From positions 1-31,725 of the forward strand of contig JAQGAU010000295.1 in NCBI GenBank assembly GCA_034698045.1: a stretch of DNA of 31,725 nucleotides, written 5' to 3'. Shown piece after piece: positions 10,064 to 19,843 of this stretch; positions within the stretch are counted from its first letter, which is position 1; the number at the start of each line of letters is the position of its first letter. Under the pieces are notes generated by a model that had not been told where the DNA came from, made no database searches, and saw only the letters and a list, made by a program, of their open reading frames with translations. Origin of the DNA: Paramacrobiotus richtersi. Taxonomy: Eukaryota; Tardigrada; Eutardigrada; Parachela; Macrobiotidae. Both the position numbers and the translations under genes were made by a program.

Positions 10064-10265
10064 TGTCGTTGGCATGAAGCCCGTGACGGTCGGGCGTCAA
10101 CCAGAACAAGAAGCAACAAAGATGTTTATGCGCCGCCGTGTCGTATTACACAGCTCACCGGCTTATGTAGCCGCTGAGATCGCACAAGAGAACTGAACAA
10201 CAACCAGAAGCCTGGAGCATATTTAACGATATGGCCGTATAAGGCCATATCGGAAGAGGAAAACC
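10064..10265. repeat. Right copy of ~200-bp direct repeat
   Basis: This copy matches 8019-8220 in the same orientation, from TGTC to the GGAAGAGGAAAAC end. Of the three stem-loops, the third is unchanged, the second has one mismatch (GCCGCTGAG) and the first has lost part of one arm. Beyond both edges the flanking sequences stop matching. Confidence 0.85.
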
Positions 10266-12342
10266 GGAATCGGAAGAAGTTTCTCATGGCGCGTTCAGTA
10301 TGAGTAACGCCGTCGTTGTGTTCTTCATGCTTTCAAAACTCATCGGCACCATTTTTGTTCAGGCATCATGAGCATCGGTTTTCATTCAGAGTACAAACCG
10401 TGAGCGGCAGAGAATGTTCCCCAAAGACAAGAAAAATTGCCCAAAAGCATGTCTCTGCTCGTAGTCTGTTCGGGCGTGAATCCCGCACTTGGGAACACGC
10501 GTTCGCAGCATTCTACCCAATTGCAGACTACTGACCATAGTAACGCACGATAATAACGACAATACATATCTCATTTGCACACAGATTTCTATATGATGTT
10601 TTATTCAAACCTGCATACCATTTAACTAACAACCCAACTCTAGCAAGGCGAAGTATCCAGATTTTCATGTCTGTGATATCGTTCGGAAGAGCGGACGTGT
10701 AGATTCTATATCTACGTGCTGTCAAATCTTACCAGATGCCTGAGATTAACATCTGACTCCAGATCAAAGATATAGCAGAGCCGGCACAAAACTGTAGTGT
10801 AATGTCATTTTAGTGAATTTCTATGGCAATTTAAGCATTTCGCAAGATTTGGCATATTACGCCAAATCTGATGCATCAATCTAGCAATATCTATCAGTAC
10901 TCATTACGCTCTTTCGAACGATATCAAAGACTTGCAAATCAGGATGTCGATGTTTAACGTGTAACGCAGGTGTTGTTTCTTCTTTGCTGTGGTGCGAAAA
11001 TTGAGTTGTACTTGCACATATCGAAACAATAAAAAGTGTACATACAAATCGGGATACTTCGGCTCGCTTGAGTTGGGTTGTAAGCTGTTCATGTGATCAA
11101 AACAAATGATACGGTAGAAGTATACAAAAGATTGATTGCAGTTCGCTGCATCACACCTTTATATGTACTTACACTGTAAGTGTTCATTGTACATGTATGC
11201 ATGTATTTATATTTACAGCACGGCAGTCGAGCACAGTCAACAACATGTTATTATTACGCAACTTCAAGCGTAGGTAACAAAATTATACACTTGTATAGTA
11301 TATAATCAGATCGTCATAATCACATATGATTTTCCGGATAATTTTCAGCAGCATTTCGTTCAACTTTCGAGTAATGCATGTTCAGTGAGAGTGCTAGCTA
11401 GACGCTAAAAGTATTGCAAGGTATTTTTCAGAAGGGCTTGTTGGCATCGTCTTTTATAAATCTCTACGAAGCGATAAAGTTTGCTGGTACGGTACTCTCG
11501 GTATGCAGAACTGTTTGTTTGTTAGTAACCTTGCTCTTATCATCAGTAATGGCCAGGAATAGACGACTTGGTCCCTTGTCACTGTGTCAGCGACACGGTG
11601 GGTTGGAGATGCTAATCGTGCGCACTCGTAAAACACCGGTTATGATCAGGAGTGCATGTCTCTATTTCGAAACCTGCAACCTCCGGTGAAATAACCGAAG
11701 CAAGAGAAATTCATCCTTTGAGGGTTCTATTGACCGTAAATCAGCCGCAAAAGACTGTCATAGTTTTGTACTCGACAGAAACGTAGTTTTTACATGGGTA
11801 TGTTCTATGTACTAATTGTTATTCACGGTATTGCCGCGTGTATCCTCACTTAATGCACAAATTGATTATTATTATTTTTGTGGAAGCACCGGTAAGCTGG
11901 TAAAGATGCGCATGTCTTATGCGCTATGCTTTCTGGTTAAATGTGGCGCGGGTGTGACATACCTGTGTGAGATTTGCTGAAACCGCTGTTGTCCGCTGTG
12001 CATAGTAAGCCGGCACGGACCGCTGCCCAACCTGGGCAATCGTCTTCGAATTACAATCCGTAAATGGGGTTGTTGCGACGGGCAGACGGGATATTATGCG
12101 GATACGGGAACACGATGCCTGGGCTTTCACAGATAAAGTTACTATCAGACTTCATATATGCACATCAGTACATGTACCTACAACAAGCGTGACTGAACTA
12201 ACGCGCAGTCGAGATTGTTTCTGAAGCATTGTGGTTTCGACCTAATTTCATCACCAAAATTAATGGTAACACCTATTAGAGATGTTAACAACTGCACAGT
12301 TTCTGTTGCGAAACTACTAACATAAAGAGCTATCAGTAATGT
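10266..12342. other. AT-rich stretch with no convincing gene
   Basis: A 62-residue frame on the minus strand from ATG 10574 (MRYVLSLLSCVTMVSSLQL) begins like a signal peptide, but a competing frame is equally open and nothing else supports it. Other frames are short, and no repeat or RNA gene is recognised. Confidence 0.45.
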
Positions 12343-12915
12343 ATGTATAATGTGCGCAAGATGCGTACGCCATCTCCTATCACTCTTCCATGGTGTTTTT
12401 CCATGTTCGAAATCTTACAAACTTATTGCTGCTTGTGCAACATACTACTTACAATTGTTAGCTTTAAAGCCCAGTTTATTTTCAAAACTTTATCATTGTT
12501 ATTAAAAACGTGGAGCGGGGCTGATAGGACGGCCCGTTTTTCGAAATTCGAATTGCCATTGGCAGGCGATGTTATGCGCCGACATCTGGCTCATGCGAGC
12601 AGCAACCCCAGCCACTCTGCAACCGGTGGTTTCACCTCAGCGAAAACGTCCGGCAAAAGTGTCAGGGTTGTCGAACACGTCCGGGAAAAGTGTCCGGGTG
12701 AGACTGAGTACCAGAAACCTGTTTCGGCAATCAACGTTGTGGGGTGGGCAAAATTTGCGGCGGAAGTTTTTTCGGCCCTCCGGACGGTCTTAGCGGTTGC
12801 GGGGGAAAAGTGTACGGCGGACAGGTTTTCCGTCCGGACGGTTTTAGCGGTTACAGCTGGGATTCCGATATGCGGAACGTGCGGAGAAGTACAACTGCCA
12901 CCTCTGAAGAAGTAA
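12343..12915 (+). CDS. Doubtful 190-codon ORF across a GC-rich repeat island
   Basis: ATG 12343 opens 190 codons. The first 60 are Cys/Phe/Leu-rich in AT-rich DNA; the rest lie in a GC-rich island with near-repeats. SALRTVLAVAGEKC and SVRTVLAVTAG come from two copies of a CCGGACGG(T/C)(T/C)TTAGCGGTT phrase 55 bp apart, and TCCGG(C/G)AAAAGTGTC also recurs. The minus strand is open over the same island. I recognise no domain. It is more likely a repeat-derived open frame than a gene, but it is the longest ATG-initiated frame for several kilobases. Confidence 0.2.
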   Translation: MYNVRKMRTPSPITLPWCFSMFEILQTYCCLCNILLTIVSFKAQFIFKTLSLLLKTWSGADRTARFSKFELPLAGDVMRRHLAHASSNPSHSATGGFTSAKTSGKSVRVVEHVREKCPGETEYQKPVSAINVVGWAKFAAEVFSALRTVLAVAGEKCTADRFSVRTVLAVTAGIPICGTCGEVQLPPLKK

Positions 12916-14871
12916 AGACAGAGAATGCGGAGAACACCGTCGGACGCTAATCGCACCATAGTCTGTGTAGCTTATATTATCAGTTTAAAATTACCCAATG
13001 CGTCGCCGAAGCTGGGTTTAATAAAGCTGCTATCGCTGTCCATGTCCAGGTTAGACAGACAAGGGTTCCATTGGTTTAAACCCATAGGACAGGACGACAG
13101 TGGTTCACTTGGTATATACCAACGGAACCTCCCAACAAAACTGATTTCAAGTAACCAACAGAACCACCACAGAACCGAGTGGAGACATAGTTAACGGAGA
13201 ACCGTAATCTGGCCACGGAATTTGCTTCTACCGTAGAACCCATGGAACCATCATAGAACCCAATGAAGACAAACGAAGCGGTATCCTAACCGGTACCATA
13301 CTTTCACATCTATGCCGTGCCTTGAAACGCTCACGCGTTGCCTGGGAGTGATCTATTGGGCTGACAACCTTGTCAGCTTGACGTGCATGATATTGCAACC
13401 TAAGGCAGGTAACCCGTTTCCTGCCGTTGATGACATCAACAGCACAGGAATTTAAATCTGGCTCAAAGTGTGTTTAAGGTTGAGATGAGTTTTAGATGTG
13501 TTTAAGATGTGCCAGCACTCACGGTACTGTTCGTTAACGCAAAAGTGATAGACTTCTTGCTTGACTTTCAGAATGTACTACTGGGTGACTCCGAAAACAG
13601 TACTCGATCGTATAGAGTTATTGTGTTAGGGTGATTTGCTCATCCCGGACGGCTCCTGACCTAATGATAAGTTTCTATATTAATGCAAGAGGATGCCGCG
13701 CAGTTGTAGTTATGCATATTCGAAAACCTTCGCTCTGCGATGATGCAAATATGGAAGCACATAATCTGTTGTAACTTGTCGGAGCCAAGTCTCAGCCAAC
13801 TCAACCATGTTTATGATTACATACAGGCAGCGCAAACGGTTTCCGATATTCCCGTCTGCCACACAGTTGTGCGCAGTATGATAGCTACTAGCTCGATGAT
13901 TGGCATTCCCAGCCGCATGTGTATTTCTGAAGCAAGTACAAACAATCACCAAAGCCGAAAAATACCGTAATACAGGATTGTGAAAGAACTCGTTCAGGTC
14001 AAAAGCTCGACCTCAGTTCCTGACTGCGAACACGGATACTAATGAAGAATCATGCTGATCAGTGTTCCTCGGTATGTATACCGATTGAGCAATATGCACA
14101 TTACGCATGAGTATCCTTGAGTACCGATGGTACAGTTTTCATCCTGCTTTCTTTTCCGCCTACATGCCCAAATGTGCGACGCAATTATGAATTCTAGGGA
14201 ACTCGAAGGTGAATTTGGCCGCTGAATGACTTTTCGGGTTAAGTTCTGCCCGAATGGTCTGTCGTATTCTGCTGACCATTTAGTGCCCAGCCCTGACAAA
14301 ACCGGATTCTCAGGTTATATGTTAGATCGATCAGTGCAATTACAGTACCTGGGTCAAGTTGCGAAGCCGGATTCACAGGAGTGCACATTCACATTTTGCA
14401 GATTCGTACATTAAACGAATCTGACAATGTGAATGTGCATGTGCATGGTCAAGCTAAAGAACTGCATGAGTTGATGCACCAGGAACGGAGAATCAAAAGA
14501 CTGTTGGGCAATCGGCTACGACAACCAGTGTGTGCACAGTGCAGCGTATCCGGCAACAGAGCGCTTCTACTTCGCATGTGCTCTCGATGGCTTTCCGATG
14601 TTATTTGGTAGTCGACAGTTGAAACGTTTTTTCTCAACTTGAATCAACCAGCTTTTTTCATTCGGTTTCCAAATCATTTGTACCTTTTAGTTTTATGTGA
14701 TAACGTGGGTCCTGAATTCGTTTATTCTGTATCCATTTATTTATCTGTATATTCCTGTCGGTCTACAGTATTCTACATATTCCTGTTCAATATTCAATAT
14801 TCCTGTCGGTCTACAGTAAGTTGGAAGTTTCGACTATTTCCACGTCAGTTAAACTGTCGTGTATTCCAAGA
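12916..14871. other. Intergenic stretch with short repeats only
   Basis: Around 13060-13270, variants of GGAACC and AGAACC recur irregularly. At 14749-14770 and 14797-14818 lies a direct repeat of 22 bp (ATATTCCTGTCGGTCTACAG plus TA), spaced 48 bp apart, just upstream of the next gene. Open frames at 13740-13970 and 14226-14611 have no supporting features. Confidence 0.5.
14382..14439. repeat. Inverted repeat, 24-25 bp stem with 9-nt loop
   Basis: Arms TGCACATTCACATTTTGCAG plus ATTCG (14382-14406) and CGAATCTGACAATGTGAATG plus TGCA (14416-14439) pair with only a couple of mismatches or bulges around the loop TACATTAAA. Such a structure would form a stable hairpin if transcribed from either strand. 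No function is assigned. Confidence 0.75.
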
Positions 14872-16710
14872 ATGCATCACGCTCTTCCGGGAATCCCTCC
14901 GGCCACAAAGTTGTCCAGCAAGCCTCCTGGCAAAACAGGGGAAACCAAACCGGCCACAATGCCCATCAAGCCGTCCCCTATGAAGTTGCCGCTGATCGGA
15001 GCCACGACGCAGGCCACGGTATCTAATCGCCAGTTGGGAACCGCATCGACGAAGGGTCCTATTAAGCCAAGTGTCAAAGGTATGGCAAATGCGCGATTCG
15101 TTCACACGGTGTACAGATGATTCATTGTTGTGTGTGTTTGTCCCGTTTAGCCGTCCCTGCTGTGCCGGGAACTGTCCGTGCTCTGAGCACACCACAGCGA
15201 AAGGCCCTTGTCCCGTCTACCCGCGGGACGCCCACATTGCCCCGTCCAGTGCAACGTAAACCAGTATCACTTTTGGAAGCCGCCTCCATTGGTCAGACGG
15301 AAGCCGTTCCTGGCAATACCCCAGCTACGACGAATGCACAAACTGAGATGTCAATTCAAACGTCCAAGATGGAGTTGGATACAGTCGGCCAGGTATGCAC
15401 CATGTCAACGTACAGATACGCTGGCAACATCTGCTTTTGTTTTAAGAGAGTGATTTTCCTTTCTTGACTCTTCTTCTTCTGTTACTCGTATCTAGCGTCT
15501 TGTTGAGCAGTCGCAGGTGTACGGCAGTTTGAGTGAAATCAGTTTGCACAGTGAAACAGACGCACTGAGTGCTGATAGACATACGAAGAGATAAGTTCAT
15601 GCGTTGAGCTAGGACACGTACGGTAGCTGACTTGCGTATAAACGAATCCACTTATGGGCAATATATATACTTACGTATCATTAAGTAACCATCCAGTTAT
15701 AGTCACTGCAGTAATACCTTTGTATGCTGAGTGTTAGCCACGACTGGTGACCGTGTTGAACAAAGCAGTTGATTGGTTATTTCAGGCGTATACTCCACAG
15801 TCATCTCATACAGTTTCTGGATTAGCTCCTGGATGGAATGGTGCTACAGCCGATTCTACTGGTACCGTTCAAGTCCAGGCCGCATCCAGCCAGCTGGTGG
15901 CCAGTCATCTCGCAGCCAGTCAGCACCGTTCAAGTTACGAGGCCGATCAACAGCAGGCCAGTCACCTCCCGTCTAATAAGCCCGCGACCACTGAGCTCCC
16001 GGCCAGTCTGTCCTTGCAAACTGCCGCAGTTTTAGCCGTTACGACTAGCGATGGCCAGATCCATACCGAAGCAGCTGATTACTCGCCAGATCAAATGGCC
16101 GAGGATATGGCATTGCTGTTAGCAGATCATGAAGCTGCCGAGCATACGATACAACTGCTCAAGACCGCACTTGAGGCTACTCGGCGGGATTTCTCAGCAT
16201 CGCAAGATTGCAACTCGCAGTTATCGACTGAATGCGGAGAATCAAAATTGGCTGTTTCAAGCAAAGATGCGGAAATCTCTGGCCTACACGTCCAGGTAAC
16301 CACTCAACAAGCTGAAGTGGTCAAGCTTACAAACACCCAGTACCATAAGAAACGCTTTGATGATATGGTTGCTGCCAGAGCTGCTGAGGATGCTACGTCT
16401 AAACGGAGATTGAAAGCCTGCAGAATGCAACTAGAAGCTGCCAGAAAGGAGTTGGCAGAGGAAAGAATCGTACCCAGTCTTCTTCGTAAAGAAGTATAAA
16501 AAGGATGCCGATTCTTATAAAGCGGTCTGCGATATTAAGGGTGCCACTGTTCGTGAACTCGAAAAGAAGCTGCTGAAAACGGAAGCCGTGTTGGAAGAGA
16601 ACATTTCGCTGCAGTCCCAGCTTCTTTCCCTGCAGTCCCAGTTGCGTAATCAGTCCATGAAAATAGAAGCGCTTGAATCACAGGTCAAGGAACGTGCTAT
16701 GCAGCAATAG
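14872..16710 (+). CDS. Multi-exon gene: Pro/Thr-rich N-terminus, coiled-coil C-terminus
   Basis: Exons 14872-15079 and 15151-15392 are joined across a 71-nt intron (AAAG|GTATGG ... CCCGTTTAG). They encode a basic Pro/Thr-rich region (KPPGKTGETKPATMP, TPQRKALVPSTRGTPTLPRP) ending ELDTVGQ. The donor at 15393 can join in phase to 15786 (GGTTATTTCAG|GCG), which encodes Ser/Ala/Gln-rich sequence and then, from about 16090, a long amphipathic coiled coil (AEHTIQLLKTALEATRRDF, MQLEAARKELAEERI, VRELEKKLLKTEAVLEENI, QSQLLSLQSQLRNQ). The frame shifts after 16469. Either a 70-nt intron (16470-16539) or a very short excision or one-base indel restores it to the stop at 16708. Length is about 434-450 residues. 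An exon at 15496 reads in phase to a stop at 15592-15594 and could give a short isoform of 182 residues. The protein family is not recognised; it is probably structural or a scaffold. Confidence 0.55.
15496..15594 (+). CDS. Possible alternative terminal exon of the coiled-coil gene
   Basis: After an acceptor (CTCGTATCTAG) the sequence reads in phase 0 with the exon ending at 15392: RLVEQSQVYGSLSEISLHS, then ETDALSADRHTKR and TAA. An internal donor after 15516 (CAG|GTGTAC) would instead make a 21-nt micro-exon that leads on to 15786 in the same phase. Which form is used cannot be told from sequence alone. Confidence 0.35.
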   Translation, partial: RLVEQSQVYGSLSEISLHSETDALSADRHTKR

Positions 16711-17170
16711 TTCACCGGACCCGCTTGCCCCCCGACCAGAAGTTTTTCCATGGACTAATCTTAAGCTTACCATTTGTGAACGTTTAACATTGTACATTCT
16801 TGTAGCTTCTATAATTGTCTCATCTCCCTTTGAAGCGAGAATGTGTATCTTGTATATACGGGTCTAACCACAATTCTTTTGTTAATCTGACCGATCTTCA
16901 CTTGTAACCATCTTTACTTTTAACAATCTATCTACACTAACTTACTACCATCCGATGTTGATGGAAAGGATTAAAAATAACTAAATATTAAAATAACTGA
17001 ATACAGTAATCTCCTGTTTTGTTCCGTTATTACACCACGCCATTTTAATATACAGCAAGCTGTAAATGTCCAGTTCCTACGCTAGTGCCTCATGATGATC
17101 GTCACGATCTAGAATAAGCAATAGCAATACGATCTGGTATAGTATCGTATGTGATTATCGATTACATAAT
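16711..17170. other. Gene-free AT-rich spacer
   Basis: This is the 3' flank of the coiled-coil gene. An ATTAAA-type possible polyadenylation signal lies near 16970. No other feature is seen. Confidence 0.45.
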
Positions 17171-18156
17171 ATAATGGCGCCGGCCATAACGGCGCGTAAC
17201 ATCTCGGCGCGCCCAAAATGGCGCGGCGACATTTGGGAACCGTGAACAGAACGGCGCCGCTACCAAAACGGCGCCTTTACCAAAAAGGGGCCGATACTAG
17301 AATGGCGCGCTCAAAAAAAAGGCGGAATACCGTTTCCAAAATGGCGCCAAGAATATAGCCGAGATAAACCAAGACAGACTAAGAACCAAGAGAAACAAAG
17401 AGCAACCAAGAGAAACCAAGTAAAACAAGAGAAACTAAGAGGAAACTAACAGAAAACAAGAAAAACTAAGAAAAACCAAGAGAAAATTAGGAAGAAACCA
17501 AGAGAAACCAAGACGAAACCAAGAGAAACTAAGAAGAAACCAAAAGAAATCAAAAGAAACTGAGAGAAACTAAAAGAAATCAAGAGAAACTGAGAGAAAC
17601 CAATAGAAACTAAGAGAAACGAAGAAGAAACGAAGAGAAACCAAGAAGAAACCAGGAGAAACTAAGAAAACCATGAGAAACCAAGAGAAACTAAGAGAAA
17701 CCAAGAGCAACCAAGAGAAACTAAGAAACGAAAGGGTGTAAACCAATAGTGTAAACACAGAACGCAAACCAAGAGAATAAACTAAAAACATTCAAGAAGG
17801 GGCATGCAAAGAGTCATAAACCAAGAATTTAAAGTAAGAAAAATACTTTAACTAAGAATATTGGTTGGCGCGCCACTCTCCATGCGCCTGAATCTCCCGC
17901 TCGAAAATGGTCGACGCAAATTTTTTGGCAAGCGTTTCATTTTGGCAACGGCGCCCTGTTGGTAAAGGCGCCATTTTCGTAACGGCGTCATTTAGGGTAC
18001 GCCGCGATTTTTTTGAGCGCGCCATTTTAGTATCGGCGCCTTTTTGGTAAACGCGCCCTTTTGGTTGCGGCGCCGTTTTGTTCACGGTTCCGAAATGTCG
18101 CCGCGCCATTCTGGGCGCGCCCAAATGTTACGCGCCCATGTGGTCGGCGCCATTAT
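17171..18156. mobile_element. Second foldback-type element: GGCGCC-rich inverted ends, purine-rich core
   Basis: Positions 17171-17349 and 17966-18156 are inverted copies; the tips read ATAATGGCGCCGG and its near-complement CGGCGCCATTAT. Both arms share a string of short units with the core (A)AAATGGCGCC or ACCAAAA(C/T)GGCGCC, and the landmark GGAACCGTGAACA in matching order. Between them lie the purine tract and about 100 bp present only on the right. No coding sequence is present; the Phe/Ser/Leu-rich open frame on the minus strand is just the complement of the purine repeat. This is a non-autonomous element of unknown superfamily, and no target-site duplication was identified. Confidence 0.75.
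17352..17790. repeat. Degenerate purine repeat, AAGAGAAACC-type, ~10-13 bp period
   Basis: The plus strand consists almost wholly of variants of CCAAGAGAAA and ACTAAGAGAAA, about 35 units, interrupted by extra A or G bases. Such polypurine strands can form triplex or bent DNA. The tract forms the core of the surrounding inverted-repeat element. Confidence 0.85.
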
Positions 18157-18183
18157 GGTGTGCCACGGTGAATATCATTGTCA

Positions 18184-18357
18184 GTACGAGGCAATCGACA
18201 TGCTGTGCGCCGCCTACGTCACACTGACATGCAGCGCGCCACCCAGCCATGTGACTCACAGTGCATGTTATAGCATGCTGTCTGTGCAGCGTAATCGGGT
18301 GGCGCGCTGCATGTCAGCGTGACGTAGGCGGCGCACAGCATGTCGACGTCCTCGTAC
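18184..18357. repeat. 174-bp near-continuous palindrome at the broken end of a gene copy
   Basis: Arms of about 60 bp (18184-18244 and 18297-18357) pair almost perfectly; their central parts read TCGACATGCTGTGCGCC and GGCGCACAGCATGTCGA. The middle 52 bp is itself weakly self-complementary (CACAG..CATG / CATG..CTGTG). The outer part of the right arm is still homologous to the neighbouring F-box gene (VYED in place of VYQF), so the palindrome overlaps the gene's broken end. Confidence 0.85.
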
Positions 18358-19283
18358 ACATCGCCCTCATAGTCCGGGCCCTTAAACGGTTGGGGAAGAG
18401 TGATGACACGGCGTATATAAGGCGAGGTCAAGATCGTATCCCACGTGCTGCACACTTCACGAAGCTTGCTCTGCTGGAGCGTTGTCAGGCATCCAAAGAT
18501 CTCCGGAAAAATGGTCCGGTCGCGATACAGTGACAGGAAGTCACCTTCCGGACAGGGGGTTTCTGGCGCAAGAACGATCACGCGCTCCAAAGGGTCGACA
18601 GAATTTTCGCTAACGGAAAGCAACGTTTGAGCCTGAAATGGCCTATTGATTCTTGGCGGTTTATATCGTAATATACTCTCGTCAGTTTACAACAACAGCT
18701 GTTTTTTCAAATATGTTGGCTACAGCAAGGTAACACTGTTACAGGCTGGCGACCTTTTGTGTCCATTCTAAAGGTACTTAGAATTAGATTGAACATGAAT
18801 TGTCATTTTTCCGCTACTTACAAGAGAATAGTTTGACTCCCTCATGGTTCCGTGATACTGCAGCCAGTCAAGCTCATTTGGCCCATTCTCACCCCTGTAA
18901 CATTGTCTCCCACAATAAAAGAAACATTCTCCAGGGCCAAACATCCCCAGGACGACCAACTCCTTGCGAATCCCATGGTGGTCTTTATTACGCACCGTGT
19001 TGGCCATTATCCAATAATGACGCTGTCGGCAATGCGCGTTGAAAGTCTCGACCAGCTGATCGTCTGACTGAAAGGATGCGGCGATCGCGTAGGGTACCTG
19101 AACCACCTTTCCCGAAAACCGGCCTTTTCCTATCTGCAGATGGGCCAGTACCTCCTCAGTGGACCGTTCACGAATACGATTTTCCACCACGACCCCTGTC
19201 AGCTCACGATCTGGCATCGTGACAGTGACCAAACCGAAACCATCCAGCAGCCTGCCGGGATACCATTTCCATTTCCAAAAATT
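18340..19283 (-). pseudogene. Copy A of the Agenet/F-box family, truncated at both ends
   Basis: The remaining exon 1 (19283-18822) starts abruptly inside the second Agenet-like repeat (WKWYPGRLLDGFGLVTVT) and runs through the KH0-like segment (GRFSGKVVQVP, KELVVLGMF) to a conserved TCTCTT|GTAAGT donor. After a 189-nt intron, exon 2 (from 18632) reads QTLLSVSENSVDPLERV, then the F-box-like RTIFPEIFGCLTTLQQSKL and TWDTILTSPYIRR. Homology to copies B and C stops after GDVYE, where the 174-bp palindrome begins. The first half of exon 1, the rest of exon 2 and exon 3 are missing, so it cannot encode the full protein. It lies head-to-head with copy C. The retained frame and splice signals suggest recent decay. 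Confidence 0.8.
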
Positions 19284-19843
19284 GGCTCACGTCCATGCAG
19301 GGATGATGAACAGTGGAGCTGGTCATTAAGCAAACTCCACGAGGATTAAAAGACTGCGAAAAAGATATGTCTCGGCGAGCACAACACTCGGCAGCTTACC
19401 GGAATCGGCGAGGGCGATAATTCACCACATCGCCGGCCGTTTAGATGGGGCGTGTCAAAATCGCAAAAGAGTTATCCAACCGGATAAGCACGGGCGTTCG
19501 TATCGCGCATGCACTGGCTGATCCACGCCTGCAATCAGAGTGGTGAGCAACCCACGGTGAGGCGTGCGATTGTTGAAACTGACGATAGACAAAACGGGAC
19601 CGTAAGTACCGCCTCCCTGACACTAGCATGAACAAAAATGGCTGTCATGCGGTGACTGAATTCAATCGCAGTCTAACTGGCATCACTGCGGTCTGCATGT
19701 AACTTACATGATGTACTGTAAGCGATGCGCGCACGTGGTCGCCTGTTCAACACAGTACAGTAACGATCTAGAACAAATTGTGGAATCTTTTGCTGCGGCA
19801 TTTGTCGCAATAAATTTGTAATCGCTTTGCACACGTTACTAAA
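19284..19843. other. Spacer between head-to-head copies A and C
   Basis: This 560-bp stretch would contain the 5' half of copy A had it been intact, but no homology to that exon is visible. It presumably contains the promoter region of copy C. No TATA-like or other defined element stands out. Confidence 0.4.

Larger units (their letters stand above)
8019..10265 (-). mobile_element. Candidate LTR-like element enclosing RING-finger ORFs
   Basis: Two direct repeats of about 200 bp (8019-8220 and 10064-10265) enclose 1.84 kb. Read on the minus strand, the strand of the enclosed ORFs, the downstream repeat begins TGTT and ends GACA, as LTRs do. The upstream repeat has lost its first TG (now GG) and is followed after two bases by TGGAGCACC, a plausible but unproven primer-binding start. 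I see no reverse transcriptase, integrase, protease or polypurine tract, and no exact target-site duplication (AATGG on the left, GGAAT on the right). It could be a non-autonomous LTR element carrying a captured gene, or two independent insertions of a short interspersed repeat in the same orientation. Confidence 0.45.

Noticed and set aside
17570..17791. Minus-strand ORF rich in Phe, Leu and Ser that resembles a membrane protein
   Set aside because: It is only the complement of the AAGAGAAACC purine repeat, with no other sign of coding.
18044..18623. Opposed ORFs both encoding DMLCAAYVTLTCSAP-like sequence, as if a real repeated peptide
   Set aside because: The identity is a consequence of the palindrome, whose arms read the same on both strands.
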